From Pseudomonas taiwanensis (GTDB lineage: Bacteria > Pseudomonadota > Gammaproteobacteria > Pseudomonadales > Pseudomonadaceae): a stretch of 64,000 bases of DNA. This document shows positions 7,852 to 16,550 of the stretch, in pieces. The translations under genes were made by a program, and so were the position numbers. Under the pieces are notes generated by a model that was not told where the DNA came from, did no database searches, and saw nothing but the letters and a program-made list of their open reading frames with translations. Numbering within the stretch: position 1 is the first letter of the stretch; each line of letters opens with the position of its first letter. The DNA is taken from assembly GCF_013393345.1 (NCBI RefSeq), contig NZ_QJRF01000066.1, positions 124,001 to 188,000 of the forward strand, read 5' to 3'.

Positions 7852-8673
7852 TCAGACCATTTCCAGCGGACGCTTGCGCCGTGGCGGCGGGAAGCTGTGG
7901 TCGATCAGGGCGAGGTCGTCGGCGCTGAGCTGGAGCTTATGGGCTTCGGCGTTCTGCTTCAGGTGCAGCGGGTCGACGGCCTTGGGAATGACAATCACAC
8001 CGTCCTGGCGCAGTGTCCAGGCGAGGGCCACCTGGGCGGTGCTGGCCTGGTGGCGACGCGCGACCTCTTGCATCGCCGCATTGCGCAGCAGCTTGCCGCC
8101 CTGCCCTACCGGGCAGTAGGCCATGAGCGGCATGCCCTGTTGTTGCTGGAAGGGCAGCAGGTCGAACTCGATACCGCGCGCTTCGGGGTTGTACAGCACC
8201 TGATTGGCGGCGCAACCAGCAGGTAACTCGTGAAGGTCGTCAAGGTCGAGGTTGGAAACGCCCCAGCGCGCAATCTTGCCCTGTTCGCGCAAGCGCTCGA
8301 AGGCTTCCACGGTTTCCTCCAGCGGATGCTCGCCACGCCAGTGCAGCAGGTAAAGATCGAGATGGTCGGTGCCCAGGCGCTTGAGGCTTTGCTCACACGC
8401 CACGGCGGTGCCACGGCGGCTGGCGTTCCACGGGTAGACCTTGCTGACCAGGAAGACCTGATCGCGCAGACCGTCAATGGCTTCGCCTACCACGTCCTCG
8501 GCACCGCCTTCGGCGTACATCTCGGCGGTATCGATCAGGCGAAGGCCCAGCTCCAGCCCTTGGCGCAGCGCCGCGACTTCGCGCGTGCGTTCACTGCGGT
8601 TCTCGCCCATGTGCCAAGTGCCCTGGCCGATGGCGGGCACCTGGGTGCCGTCTGGGAAGGTGATGCTTTGCAT
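7852..8673 (-). CDS. Aldo/keto reductase
   Basis: A 273-residue NADPH-dependent aldo/keto reductase of the bacterial YakC/Gcy-like class. The catalytic tetrad is visible: Asp and Tyr in LIDTAEMYAEGGAE (residues about 47-60), Lys in VFLVSKVYPWN (about 74-84) and His in LDLYLLHWRGEHP (about 105-117). The C-terminal cofactor segment WTLRQDGVIVIPKAVDPLHL is also present. It reduces small aldehydes or ketones; the substrate is unknown. It stands alone between REP units and a VOC gene on the same strand (78 bp apart), perhaps forming a two-gene unit for detoxification of reactive carbonyls. Confidence 0.9.
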   Translation of the reverse strand: MQSITFPDGTQVPAIGQGTWHMGENRSERTREVAALRQGLELGLRLIDTAEMYAEGGAEDVVGEAIDGLRDQVFLVSKVYPWNASRRGTAVACEQSLKRLGTDHLDLYLLHWRGEHPLEETVEAFERLREQGKIARWGVSNLDLDDLHELPAGCAANQVLYNPEARGIEFDLLPFQQQQGMPLMAYCPVGQGGKLLRNAAMQEVARRHQASTAQVALAWTLRQDGVIVIPKAVDPLHLKQNAEAHKLQLSADDLALIDHSFPPPRRKRPLEMV

Positions 8674-8751
8674 GGCGTATTCCTCGGAAATTCCGTTCAG
8701 TCGGGATTGCCGGCAGCTGGGGCGCGATCTTCCGGCAATGGACCGAGCGGC

Positions 8752-9159
8752 TCAAGCCCAGGGATCGTACGAGCCAATGCTCCACAGGTGGCCTTCCGGG
8801 TCGCGGCAGGTAAAGCTTCGTCCGCCGTAATCCTCGTCCTTCAGCGGCAGCACGATGGTGGCGCCGGCGGCCACGGCGCGGGCGTGCACACCATCGACGT
8901 CGGCCACCACCAGATAGATGCTCTGGGTGCCAAGCCCGCCGGTTTCATCGGGCTGACGCATGAGGCGGCCGTAATCAGTGTCGCGCACGGAACCGAGCAT
9001 GATCATGCCGTCGCCAAGGCTTAGCTGGGCATGGGAGATGCTGCCGTCCTGCTCGGGCACCACCAGATGCTCGACGAAGCCGAAGGTGTGGCAGAGCCAG
9101 CCGATGGCGGCGGGCGCGTCGCGGTAACGCAGGCAGGGAATGGCAGCTGAACCGGCCAT
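8752..9159 (-). CDS. VOC (glyoxalase/bleomycin resistance) superfamily protein
   Basis: A 135-residue vicinal oxygen chelate protein with paired beta-alpha-beta-beta-beta modules. The first begins IPCLRYRDAPAAIGWLCHTF, and the second holds SIYLVVADVDGVHARAVAAG and ends FTCRDPEGHLWSIGSYDP. The GHLW motif is typical of the PhnB/YciA-like branch. No substrate can be assigned. It precedes the aldo/keto reductase on the same strand. Confidence 0.85.
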   Translation of the reverse strand: MAGSAAIPCLRYRDAPAAIGWLCHTFGFVEHLVVPEQDGSISHAQLSLGDGMIMLGSVRDTDYGRLMRQPDETGGLGTQSIYLVVADVDGVHARAVAAGATIVLPLKDEDYGGRSFTCRDPEGHLWSIGSYDPWA

Positions 9160-9223
9160 GGCGATGATCTCCGTAGAAAGTGGATGGATTCAGCCTAGTC
9201 GCTTCCGGCAATTCGCTGTCGCC

Positions 9224-9257
9224 AAAAAGCATCGGGCCCGCACATGGCGGGCCCGAT
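9224..9257 (-). terminator. Rho-independent terminator of the amino acid permease gene
   Basis: An 11-bp stem, ATCGGGCCCGC / GCGGGCCCGAT, with a 5-base loop, followed on the minus strand by GCTTTTTGGC. It starts 17 bp after the permease stop codon. Confidence 0.85.
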
Positions 9258-9273
9258 GGTGGAGCGATGAAGA

Positions 9274-10674
9274 TCAGGCAGCGTCGCCGATCGGCTCGTC
9301 CGACTTGGCAGGAGCCAGGTTGAGCGCCTTGTACAGCACCACCAGCAGCACCAGGAAGGCCGGCCCTACGTAAAGCGCGACGCGGGTATCGGGGAAGTAG
9401 GCCATCAGGCCCACTACCAGCACCAGGAAGGCCATGGCCAGGTAGGAGCTGAGCGGGAACAGCCACATGCGGTACTGCAGCTTGCCCTGCTCGGCGGGGG
9501 TGAGGCTGCGGCGGAACTTCAGTTGCGCCAGCAGGATCATCGCCCAGGTCCAGATAGCGCCGAAGGTGGCGATGGAGGTCACCCAGACGAACACTTTCTC
9601 CGGCACCAGGTAGTTGGCCAGCACACCCAGCAGCAGTGCAGCACCGGACACCAGGAGCGCGCGACGCGGCACACCGTTGGAGGTGACGGCGAAGGCGCGC
9701 GGCGCCTGGCCTTGCTGGGCCAGGCTGTAGAGCATGCGGCCGGTGCTGAAGATGCCGCCGTTGCAGGACGACAGCGCAGCGGTGATCACCACGAAGTTGA
9801 TGATGCCGGCGGCAGTCTTGATGCCCAGGCTCTCGAAGGTCATCACGAAGGGGCTGCCCTGGGTGCCGATCTCGTTCCACGGATAGATGGAGAGGATCAC
9901 GAACAGCGCGCCGACATAGAACAGCAGGATGCGCCAGAACACCGAGCCGATGGCCTGGGGAATGGTCTTCTGCGGGTTCTTCGCTTCGCCGGCGGTGAGG
10001 CCGATCATCTCAACGCCGAGGTAGGCGAACATCACCATCTGCAGGGACATCAGCACGCCCTGCACGCCGTTGGGCATGAAGCCGCCGTGTTCCCAGAGGT
10101 TGGAAATGCCGGTGGCAATACCGTCATTGCCGAAGCCGAAGACGATCATGCCGGTGCCGGCCACCACCATCGCGACGATGGTGACGATCTTGATCAGGGC
10201 GAACCAGAACTCGAACTCACCGAAAGCGCGCACGGCGATCAGGTTGATGCCGCCCATGCTGATCAATGCCGCCAGGGCCCATATCCAGCGCGGCACCTCG
10301 GGGAACCAGACGCCCATATAAATAGCCACGGCGGTGATTTCCGCCACGCAGGTCACCAGCCAGAGGAACCAGTAGTTCCAGCCGGTCAGGAAGCCGGCCA
10401 GCGGGCCGAGGTAATCCTGGGCATAACGGCTGAAGGACCCCGCCACGGGGTTATGCACAGCCATCTCGCCGAGGGCGCGCATGATCACCAGAATGGCGAG
10501 CCCGCCAATGATGTAGGACAGCATGATGGCCGGACCGGCCATCTGGATGGCCTTGGCCGAACCCAGGAACAGCCCGACGCCAATGCAAGCGCCCAAAGCC
10601 ATCAGGCGGATATGACGCTCACCGAGGTCTCGGTGCAGCGATTCATGTTGTGGCTGATGATCAGCTACGGACAT
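9274..10674 (-). CDS. Amino acid permease (APC superfamily, ProY/AnsP type)
   Basis: A 466-residue inner-membrane transporter with 12 predicted helices. The substrate-backbone motif in helix 1 is clear (GACIGVGLFLGSAKAIQMAG, residues about 28-47), and helix 6 contains FAYLGVEMIGLTAGEAKNP, both typical of amino acid/proton symporters. The start at 10674 (MSVADHQ) has GAGG 11 bases upstream and is preferred over 10689. It resembles the P. aeruginosa PA0789-type permease, and the next gene resembles PA0788, so the order is probably conserved (recalled, not searched). The exact amino acid is not known. A long repeat-rich leader precedes it. Confidence 0.88.
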   Translation of the reverse strand: MSVADHQPQHESLHRDLGERHIRLMALGACIGVGLFLGSAKAIQMAGPAIMLSYIIGGLAILVIMRALGEMAVHNPVAGSFSRYAQDYLGPLAGFLTGWNYWFLWLVTCVAEITAVAIYMGVWFPEVPRWIWALAALISMGGINLIAVRAFGEFEFWFALIKIVTIVAMVVAGTGMIVFGFGNDGIATGISNLWEHGGFMPNGVQGVLMSLQMVMFAYLGVEMIGLTAGEAKNPQKTIPQAIGSVFWRILLFYVGALFVILSIYPWNEIGTQGSPFVMTFESLGIKTAAGIINFVVITAALSSCNGGIFSTGRMLYSLAQQGQAPRAFAVTSNGVPRRALLVSGAALLLGVLANYLVPEKVFVWVTSIATFGAIWTWAMILLAQLKFRRSLTPAEQGKLQYRMWLFPLSSYLAMAFLVLVVGLMAYFPDTRVALYVGPAFLVLLVVLYKALNLAPAKSDEPIGDAA

Positions 10675-11222
10675 GGGGTGGTACCTCATCTTGTAGTTGT
10701 CGAGGAGTCAGCCGCGTAGCCGAGAAGCCGGGTCGTGGTAACGACCCTTGGCCGCCTGGAAGTGCCGTCCTTGTGGGGCGGAACGGTCCGGCGGGCGCAG
10801 ACGCGTCCGAGATCGGCGGCGAGTCTTGCACAAAGACGAGGCAACGTCATGCCTACTTTTGGTGCACTGAAGTACCAGTGGAACGGGTGGGGAGCGCCGT
10901 CTTTCGCGACCCGCCCCATGGGTTTCGCAAGCTCAACCCATCCTGCTTTTCGACTTTTCATATTCGTAGGATGGGTTGAGGAACGAAACCCATCGCGGGG
11001 TACCGCAAAGCCCGGTCGATGGCCAAGTGCCGGCCTTCGCTGCGACTTTCTCGCGCGGGACGTGTCCAACTTGAAACGTTGGCGCGCCAGCTGTTGTCGA
11101 GTTGCATCCGATTGTCGCCTGTCATTGATTCGCTCCCGTTTTTGCCGCAACTCCACCATGCAGCCGGCCGACGACCTACTAACATTGCAATCAAGAGCGG
11201 TGACAGGCCAGGCCGGTGGACT
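10675..11222. other. Divergent intergenic region, 548 bp, no gene seen
   Basis: It separates the permease (minus) from the PBP-like gene (plus). Apart from the inverted repeat at 10918-11005, I see a weak sigma-54-like GG/GC pair on the minus strand at 10754-10767 and a TGGTGCAC/GTACCA pair near 10859-10881. Short open frames across it have no family features. Confidence 0.5.
10918..11005. repeat. Inverted intergenic repeat, GATGGGT family
   Basis: Two arms, ATGGGTTTCGCAAGCTCAAC...CCATCC and GTAGGATGGGTTGAGGAACG...CCATCG, face each other. The same family occurs at 34657-34731 and 46064-46152. Confidence 0.75.
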
Positions 11223-14200
11223 ATGGGCGCAATATGGCAATCCGACGAAACCAGGAACGAGGTACCCCCAGGTAGTCTCAATGACTCCGGCGTTCCGCCG
11301 GAAAAGCCGCCACGCCGCAGGCACCGTCTCCTGTTCTGGAGCATTTTCCTGGTGACCAGCGGTATCGTCGCTGCTGCCGCCACTCATGAAATGCAGACGT
11401 CGCGCTTTCAGGCGCGAGAACTCAGCCGCTACGCCGCGACGCTGAGCTACAAGCTGGAAGATGGCCCGAGCAAGGCAATCCGCTATCCCGGCGACGGCCC
11501 CTTCGACCGCCGCCTGGGCTATGCCTCCCTGCCGGAGATGCTCGAACGCCTGGAAAAACGCGGCTATGCGATTGAGCAGCAGACGCGCTTCTCGCCGGCG
11601 TTGATCAACTACGCCGATCGCGGGCTGTTCCCGCCCTACCGGGAAAAGAGCCAGGCCGGCATCAGCATCTGCGACTGCCGTGGCCTGCCCTTCTATCAGT
11701 TCAGTTATCCACAGCAGCGCTACCCGGATTTCGTCAGCATCCCCCCGCTTCTGGTCAGCAGCCTGTTGTTCATCGAAAACCGCAAACTGCTGGATCAGGA
11801 AACGCCGCTGGCCAACCCGGCGGTGGACTGGCCGCGCTTCTCCAAGGCGGCACTGACCCAGGTAGGCAAGGCCATCGACCTGGACGGCCAGTCGGCGGGC
11901 GGCAGTACGCTGGCCACCCAACTGGAGAAATACCGTCATTCGCCCTACGGCCGCACCGCCTCGGCCTCGGAAAAGATCCGCCAGATGGTCTCCGCCAGCG
12001 TGCGCGCCTACCAGGGCGGCCCGGAAACCCTGGCCGCCCGCGAACGCATCGTCATGGACTACCTCAACAGCGTGCCGCTCTCGGCCGCGCCGGGGCACGG
12101 TGAGGTACACGGCGTCGCCGATGGGCTGCGTGTCTGGTACGGCGCCGACTTCAATCGGGTCAACCAGATACTGGGGAACAAGGACAGCGACCTGGCCGAA
12201 CGCGGCCTGGCCATGCGCCAGGTGCTCTCGCTGTTCATCGCCCAGCGCCGTCCTTCCTATTACCTCTCCAGCGCCCATGAAGAGCTGAACACCCTGACCG
12301 ACAGCCATATCCGCGTGCTGGCTGGCGCAGGGATCATCGACACGCCACTACGCGATGCCGCCCTGGCTGCCAGGCTGCGCTTCCGCAACTGGGTGGAGGA
12401 ACCGGCGCTCCAGGCCGTGGAAGCGAACAAAGGCATCAGCGTCACCCGCAGCCGCCTCTCGAGCATGCTCAAGATGCCGCTCTATGACCTGGACCGCCTT
12501 GATCTCACCGCCAACAGCACCTTGCAGAGCGAATTGCAGAACGCCGTGACCGACTACTTGCGCCACTTGGCCGACCCAGCCTTCGCCGAGCAGGTCGGGC
12601 TATACGGCGAACGCCTGCTGTCCCCGGAGAAAACCCGCGAAGTGCGCTACAGCTTCACCCTCTTCGAGCGCACCCCGTCGGGCAACCGCGTGCGCGTGCA
12701 GACCGACAACACCGACCAGCCTTTCGACATCAACGAAGGCAGCAAGCTGGAATTGGGCTCCACCGCCAAGCTGCGGGTGCTCGCCACCTACCTGGAAAAC
12801 ATCGCCACCCTGCACCAGCGCTACGCCGGCCTGCCGGTGGCGGAGCTGCGCAAGGTTCCGGTCGACCCGCTGGACTTCATCACCAAGTGGGCCATCGACT
12901 ACCTGATCATGACCAAGGACCGCAACCTCGACGCCATGCTCCAGGCGGCCCTGGACCGCAAGTACTCCGCCAGCCCCTATGAAGCCTTCTTCACCGGTGG
13001 CGGGCTGCACACCTTCAACAACTTCCGCAAGGAAGACAACGATCGTCGCCCCACCCTGCGCGATGCCCTGCGCGAATCCATCAACCTGCCGTTCGTGCGT
13101 CTGATGCGCGATATCGTGCGGCACGATATGTACCGCCCCGACGGTGGCAAGATGCAGCTCCTGTCCGACGACAAGGACCCGCGCCGCCAGGGCTACCTGG
13201 ACCTGTTCGTGTCCCGCGAAAGCCAGACCTATCTGCGCCGTTTCTGGAACAAGTACCAGGGCAAGGATGCGGAGCAACGCATGTCGACCTTCCTCGACGG
13301 CCTCAACCCCTGGGGCGCGCGGATGGCCGCCATCCACCGCTACCTGCAACCCCAGGCCGATCTCGCCACCTTCGCCGCGTTCATGCGCGAGCGGGTGCCC
13401 AAGGCCAACCCGGCGCTGACCGACAAGCGCGTGGAAGACCTCTACAAACGCTACGGCCCCGGCGCCTTCGACCTCAACGACCAGGGCTACGTGGCCCGCG
13501 TGCACCCACTCGAACTCTGGCTGCTCGGCTACCTGCAGGCGCACCCGCAGGCGACCTATCGGGAGGCCGTGGAGGCCAGTGGCGACGAACGTCGCGAAGT
13601 CTACGGCTGGCTGTTCAAATCCAAGCGCAAATACGCTCGCGACAAGCGCATCCGCATCATGCTGGAGGTGGAAGCCTTCCTCGACATCCACGAACACTGG
13701 AAGTCCCTTGGCTACCCCTTCGACCACCTGGTGCCATCGCTCGCCACCGCCCTGGGCAGCTCCGGCGACCGCCCGGCCGCCCTCGCCGAACTCATGGGCA
13801 TCATCCTCAACGACGGCGTGCGCCAATCCACCCTGCGCATCGAACAGCTGCACTTCGCAGCCGACACCCCTTACGAAACTCTGGTGGGCCAGCAGACCAG
13901 CGAAGGCAAGCGGGTGATGACCTCGGAAGTCGCCGCGACCCTGCGCGATGCGCTTTCCAAGGTGGTTGAAGGCGGCACCGCCCGACGCCTGCAAGGCAGC
14001 TTCACATTGCCTGACGGCCAGCCGCTGGTCATGGGCGGCAAGACCGGCACCGGCGACAACCGCATCCAGACCGTGACCCGCTGGGGCACGGTGAAGAGTT
14101 CCAAGGCGATGAACCGCACCGCGACCTTCGTCTTCTATCTGGGTCCGCGCCACTTCGGCACCCTCACTGCCTTCGTCGAAGGCAGCCAGGCGGACAAGTT

Positions 14201-14330
14201 CAGCTTCACCTCTGCCCTGCCCGTGCAGGTCCTCAAGGGCATGGCGCCGATACTGCAGCCCTACCTCGCCCCCGGCCTGAACACCCAGTGCCAGGACCTG
14301 GCGCCGGCCGTGCAGGTGAGCAGGCGGTAG
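11223..14330 (+). CDS. Large class A PBP-like transglycosylase/transpeptidase
   Basis: A 1035-residue protein with one N-terminal membrane anchor (about residues 33-52). The first catalytic part resembles glycosyltransferase 51, with changed motifs: FIENRKL near 182 in place of the usual E-D-x-x-F box, GGSTLATQLEK near 226, and RERIVMDYLNS near 275. The transpeptidase motifs are present: STAK near 513, SIN near 619, KTGTG near 940. The spacing between them is far larger than in PBP1a/1b, with long insertions. The start at 11223 has GGTGG upstream and keeps the anchor close to the N-terminus. It probably makes or edits peptidoglycan in the periplasm. It resembles the PA0788-type protein recalled from P. 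aeruginosa, whose task I do not know. Confidence 0.75.
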   Translation: MGAIWQSDETRNEVPPGSLNDSGVPPEKPPRRRHRLLFWSIFLVTSGIVAAAATHEMQTSRFQARELSRYAATLSYKLEDGPSKAIRYPGDGPFDRRLGYASLPEMLERLEKRGYAIEQQTRFSPALINYADRGLFPPYREKSQAGISICDCRGLPFYQFSYPQQRYPDFVSIPPLLVSSLLFIENRKLLDQETPLANPAVDWPRFSKAALTQVGKAIDLDGQSAGGSTLATQLEKYRHSPYGRTASASEKIRQMVSASVRAYQGGPETLAARERIVMDYLNSVPLSAAPGHGEVHGVADGLRVWYGADFNRVNQILGNKDSDLAERGLAMRQVLSLFIAQRRPSYYLSSAHEELNTLTDSHIRVLAGAGIIDTPLRDAALAARLRFRNWVEEPALQAVEANKGISVTRSRLSSMLKMPLYDLDRLDLTANSTLQSELQNAVTDYLRHLADPAFAEQVGLYGERLLSPEKTREVRYSFTLFERTPSGNRVRVQTDNTDQPFDINEGSKLELGSTAKLRVLATYLENIATLHQRYAGLPVAELRKVPVDPLDFITKWAIDYLIMTKDRNLDAMLQAALDRKYSASPYEAFFTGGGLHTFNNFRKEDNDRRPTLRDALRESINLPFVRLMRDIVRHDMYRPDGGKMQLLSDDKDPRRQGYLDLFVSRESQTYLRRFWNKYQGKDAEQRMSTFLDGLNPWGARMAAIHRYLQPQADLATFAAFMRERVPKANPALTDKRVEDLYKRYGPGAFDLNDQGYVARVHPLELWLLGYLQAHPQATYREAVEASGDERREVYGWLFKSKRKYARDKRIRIMLEVEAFLDIHEHWKSLGYPFDHLVPSLATALGSSGDRPAALAELMGIILNDGVRQSTLRIEQLHFAADTPYETLVGQQTSEGKRVMTSEVAATLRDALSKVVEGGTARRLQGSFTLPDGQPLVMGGKTGTGDNRIQTVTRWGTVKSSKAMNRTATFVFYLGPRHFGTLTAFVEGSQADKFSFTSALPVQVLKGMAPILQPYLAPGLNTQCQDLAPAVQVSRR

Positions 14331-14337
14331 GCCTTTC

Positions 14338-14422
14338 GTAGGGTGGACCACGCTTTATCGGTCCACCATCGGCGTCAGGCCCGGCCACGCTGGTGGATGT
14401 GAAAAGCGACATCCACCCTACG
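14338..14422. repeat. Inverted intergenic repeat, GTAGGGTGGA family
   Basis: GTAGGGTGGACCACGC at the left and GACATCCACCCTAC at the right form the outer stem; inner arms are GGTGGATGTGAAAAGCGACA. Copies occur at 17659-17743 and, shortened, at 52273-52337. Confidence 0.8.
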
Positions 14423-14451
14423 GGCTACCGGAGCCCGCCATTTCCACACCT

Positions 14452-14560
14452 CCGTAGGTTGGCGCCAAGCGCAGCGCGGCCCAACATTGGAGCTCAACCG
14501 AAACACGATGCGTTGGGCTTCGCTTCGCTCTGACGGAGCGCCGCCCGTACCAACCTACCG
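14452..14560. repeat. Inverted intergenic repeat, GTAGGTTGG family, running into a gene end
   Basis: Arms CGTAGGTTGG and CCAACCTACCG flank GTTGGGCTTCGCTTCGCTCT. The right arm supplies the stop codon of the SMR gene. Relatives lie at 17757-17787, 20594-20680, 30393-30482 and 53042-53128. Confidence 0.75.
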
Positions 14561-14860
14561 GAGCCCCGCCACTCCCGCGACGATCAACACCACCGACACC
14601 AGCTTCGTCGGCGTCAACGCTTCTCCCAGCAAGAGGAATCCCAGCAGCACCGTGCCCAGGGTGCCGATGGCCGTCCAGATGGGGTAGGCGATGCTCACCG
14701 GCAGCACGCGCATGGACAGCGTCAGGAACCAGATCCCGGCCACCGCGGCCACCACCACCAACACGCTGGGCCAGGGCCGGGTGAAGCCTTCGGCGTACTT
14801 CATGCCCATGGCGAAGAGCACTTCGAAGAACGCGGCTACCAGCAGGAATATCCAGGCCAT
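14555..14860 (-). CDS. Small multidrug resistance (SMR) family transporter
   Basis: A 101-residue protein with four membrane helices, working as a dimer in proton-coupled export of small cations. The essential Glu is at position 13 (AAFFEVLFAMGMKYAEGF), and helix 3 has the family pattern PVSIAYPIWTAIGTLGTVLL. The start at 14860 follows GAGGAGG closely; upstream Met codons belong to the leader. It lies 10 bp after azoR in the same operon, under the divergent LysR gene. The stop codon lies inside an intergenic repeat, so the last few residues may have been altered when the repeat arrived. QacE and Gdx/SugE types cannot be separated with certainty here. Confidence 0.85.
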   Translation of the reverse strand: MAWIFLLVAAFFEVLFAMGMKYAEGFTRPWPSVLVVVAAVAGIWFLTLSMRVLPVSIAYPIWTAIGTLGTVLLGFLLLGEALTPTKLVSVVLIVAGVAGLR

Positions 14861-14870
14861 GGCCGCCTCC

Positions 14871-15509
14871 TCAGAAAGTTTCCGCCAGGTCCGCCAAAGT
14901 CCGTTCGGCACGCTGGTAGGACTGCTCGAACGCCTCGCCACCGAACTCGTCATTCTCCACCGCCACCACCGTGACGTCGGTGATGCCGATGTAACCCAAC
15001 ACCGTGCGCAGGTAGGCGTCGGAATGGTTCATGTGGGCGTTGGCGCCACCTGGGCCGTAGCCGTGGTCGCCACGGGTGGTGATGATCAGCGCCTTGCGCC
15101 CCAGCACCAGCGGGGTATAGGGATTGCCTTGCTTGTTCGGGTCGAAGTCGAAGGTGCGGCGAATCCGCACGATCTGGTCGACCCAGGCCTTGACCCCGCT
15201 GGGCACGCCGAAGTTGTACATGGGCGCGGATATCACCAGGCGGTCCACCGAGAACAGCTCGTCCACCAGCAGGTCGCTCACCGCGAGGTCCGCCTTCATC
15301 ACCTCGGTGCGCGCCTCGGGTTCTGGATGGAAGGCGGCGGCGATCCAGCCTTCGGTGACGGCGGGAATGGCCACCCGCCCCACTTCGCGGCGCAGCACCT
15401 GGGCGTCTTCCTGCCGCGCCTGCCAGGCCTTGAGGAAGGACTCCTGCAAACGACGGGAATGGGAACGCTCGCCACGCGGGCTACCTTGCACGGAAAGAAT
15501 GGTACTCAT
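14871..15509 (-). CDS. azoR: FMN-dependent NADH-azoreductase / NAD(P)H quinone reductase
   Basis: A 212-residue flavodoxin-fold enzyme that uses NADH and FMN to reduce azo dyes and quinones. It has the phosphate loop SVQGSPRGERSHSRRLQESF (about residues 6-25), the FMN motif APMYNFGVPSGVKAWVDQIV near 95-114, and the second flavin segment ITTRGDHGYGPGG near 143. AAGGAG lies 7 bases before the ATG. It is followed by an SMR transporter gene and is divergent from a LysR gene 138 bp away, the usual arrangement for induction by quinone-like or electrophilic stress. A second azoR lies at 22506-23105. Confidence 0.9.
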   Translation of the reverse strand: MSTILSVQGSPRGERSHSRRLQESFLKAWQARQEDAQVLRREVGRVAIPAVTEGWIAAAFHPEPEARTEVMKADLAVSDLLVDELFSVDRLVISAPMYNFGVPSGVKAWVDQIVRIRRTFDFDPNKQGNPYTPLVLGRKALIITTRGDHGYGPGGANAHMNHSDAYLRTVLGYIGITDVTVVAVENDEFGGEAFEQSYQRAERTLADLAETF

Positions 15510-15595
15510 CTCAATCTCCTTGATGACTGTGCTTCCAGAAGCACATGAATTGGCGGAAACTCAGGCGCTAAGCTAGTGACGCCAGCCATTTCGGA

Positions 15596-15617
15596 CAAAT
15601 GAGGATTACTTCATTTG
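15596..15617. promoter_or_regulatory. Candidate LysR operator between azoR and its regulator
   Basis: CAAATGA and TCATTTG form a perfect 7-bp inverted repeat with 8 bases between them, in the divergent intergenic space. This fits the T-N11-A style of LysR sites, but no experiment supports it. Confidence 0.45.
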
Positions 15618-15647
15618 GATGAATTGGATTCATCCATGGAGCTTTTC

Positions 15648-16529
15648 ATGTTTTCCAGCCTTCCCCTGACCGCCCTGCGCACCTTCGAATCCGCTGCGCG
15701 CCTTTCCAGCTTCAAGGCCGCCGCCGAAGAACTCGCAGTGACGCCGACAGCGGTGTCGCACCAAATCCGCGGCCTGGAGAGCTGGCTTGGGGTGCCACTG
15801 TTCGACCGTCTACCCCGCAGCGTGCGCCTGACGGCTTGCGGCCAGCGTCTGTTCGGCAGCCTCCATGGCGCCCTGCTGGAGGTCACCCAGACCCTCGACC
15901 AGCTACGCCCGCAACGCAGCAGCGGCAACTTGACCCTGTCCACCACGCCGGCGTTTGCCGCGCTCTGGCTGATCCCCCGGCTCGGCCGCTTCTACGCCGA
16001 GCACCCGGAAGTAAGCGTGCGCCTGGATACCAGCAACAGCCTGATCGACCTGCACCAGGACGCCAGCGTCGACTTCGTGATCCGCTACGGCATGGGCGAT
16101 TACCCCAACCTGCACAGCCAGTGCCTGCTGGACGAATGCTTCGGCGTCTATGGATCGCCAGCCCTGGTAGCCGGACTCGGCAACGAATTGCCGACGCTGA
16201 TCACGGTGCGCTGGCGCAACGCCCTGCTCTACGAGCTGGGCTGGAAGGCCTGGTGCCAGGCGGCTGGAGCGGAACACCTGCTGGCTAGCGCACCGCAGCG
16301 GGAATACGACGAGGAACACTACGCCCTGCAAGCTGCCATCGCAGGCCAGGGCCTGGTGCTGGCCAGCTCGATCCTGGTTTCGGAAAGCCTGGCCAGCGGC
16401 CTGCTGGTGCCCTTCCGGCCGGAAATCAGTGTCGCCGGCGCGGGCTACTCGACGCTTTGCGTGCCGGGGCGTGAACGGCACCCGCCGGTGAAGGCCTTCT
16501 TCGACTGGTTGAGTCGGGAAGTTGGGTGA
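15648..16529 (+). CDS. LysR-family regulator divergent from azoR
   Basis: A 293-residue transcription factor. The N-terminal winged helix is clear (LPLTALRTFESAARLSSFKA, then VTPTAVSHQIRGLESWLGVP), followed by the GcvA-like effector domain. The start at 15648 (MFSSLPL) has GGAG 7 bases upstream; the ATG at 15636 has no ribosome site. Divergence from azoR-SMR makes these genes the likely targets. The effector may be a quinone or another electrophile, which is inferred from the target only. Confidence 0.9.
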   Translation: MFSSLPLTALRTFESAARLSSFKAAAEELAVTPTAVSHQIRGLESWLGVPLFDRLPRSVRLTACGQRLFGSLHGALLEVTQTLDQLRPQRSSGNLTLSTTPAFAALWLIPRLGRFYAEHPEVSVRLDTSNSLIDLHQDASVDFVIRYGMGDYPNLHSQCLLDECFGVYGSPALVAGLGNELPTLITVRWRNALLYELGWKAWCQAAGAEHLLASAPQREYDEEHYALQAAIAGQGLVLASSILVSESLASGLLVPFRPEISVAGAGYSTLCVPGRERHPPVKAFFDWLSREVG

Positions 16530-16550
16530 GCGGTGTGGGGCGCACAAATT

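Noticed and set aside
10918-11005. Rho-independent terminator before the PBP-like gene
   Set aside because: The inverted repeat recurs at other loci with both orientations and lacks a T-run, so it is better explained as a member of a repeat family.
12600-14351. A 583-codon minus-strand frame opposite the PBP-like gene
   Set aside because: Same reasons: antisense composition, no recognisable domain, while the plus strand carries STAK, SIN and KTGTG.
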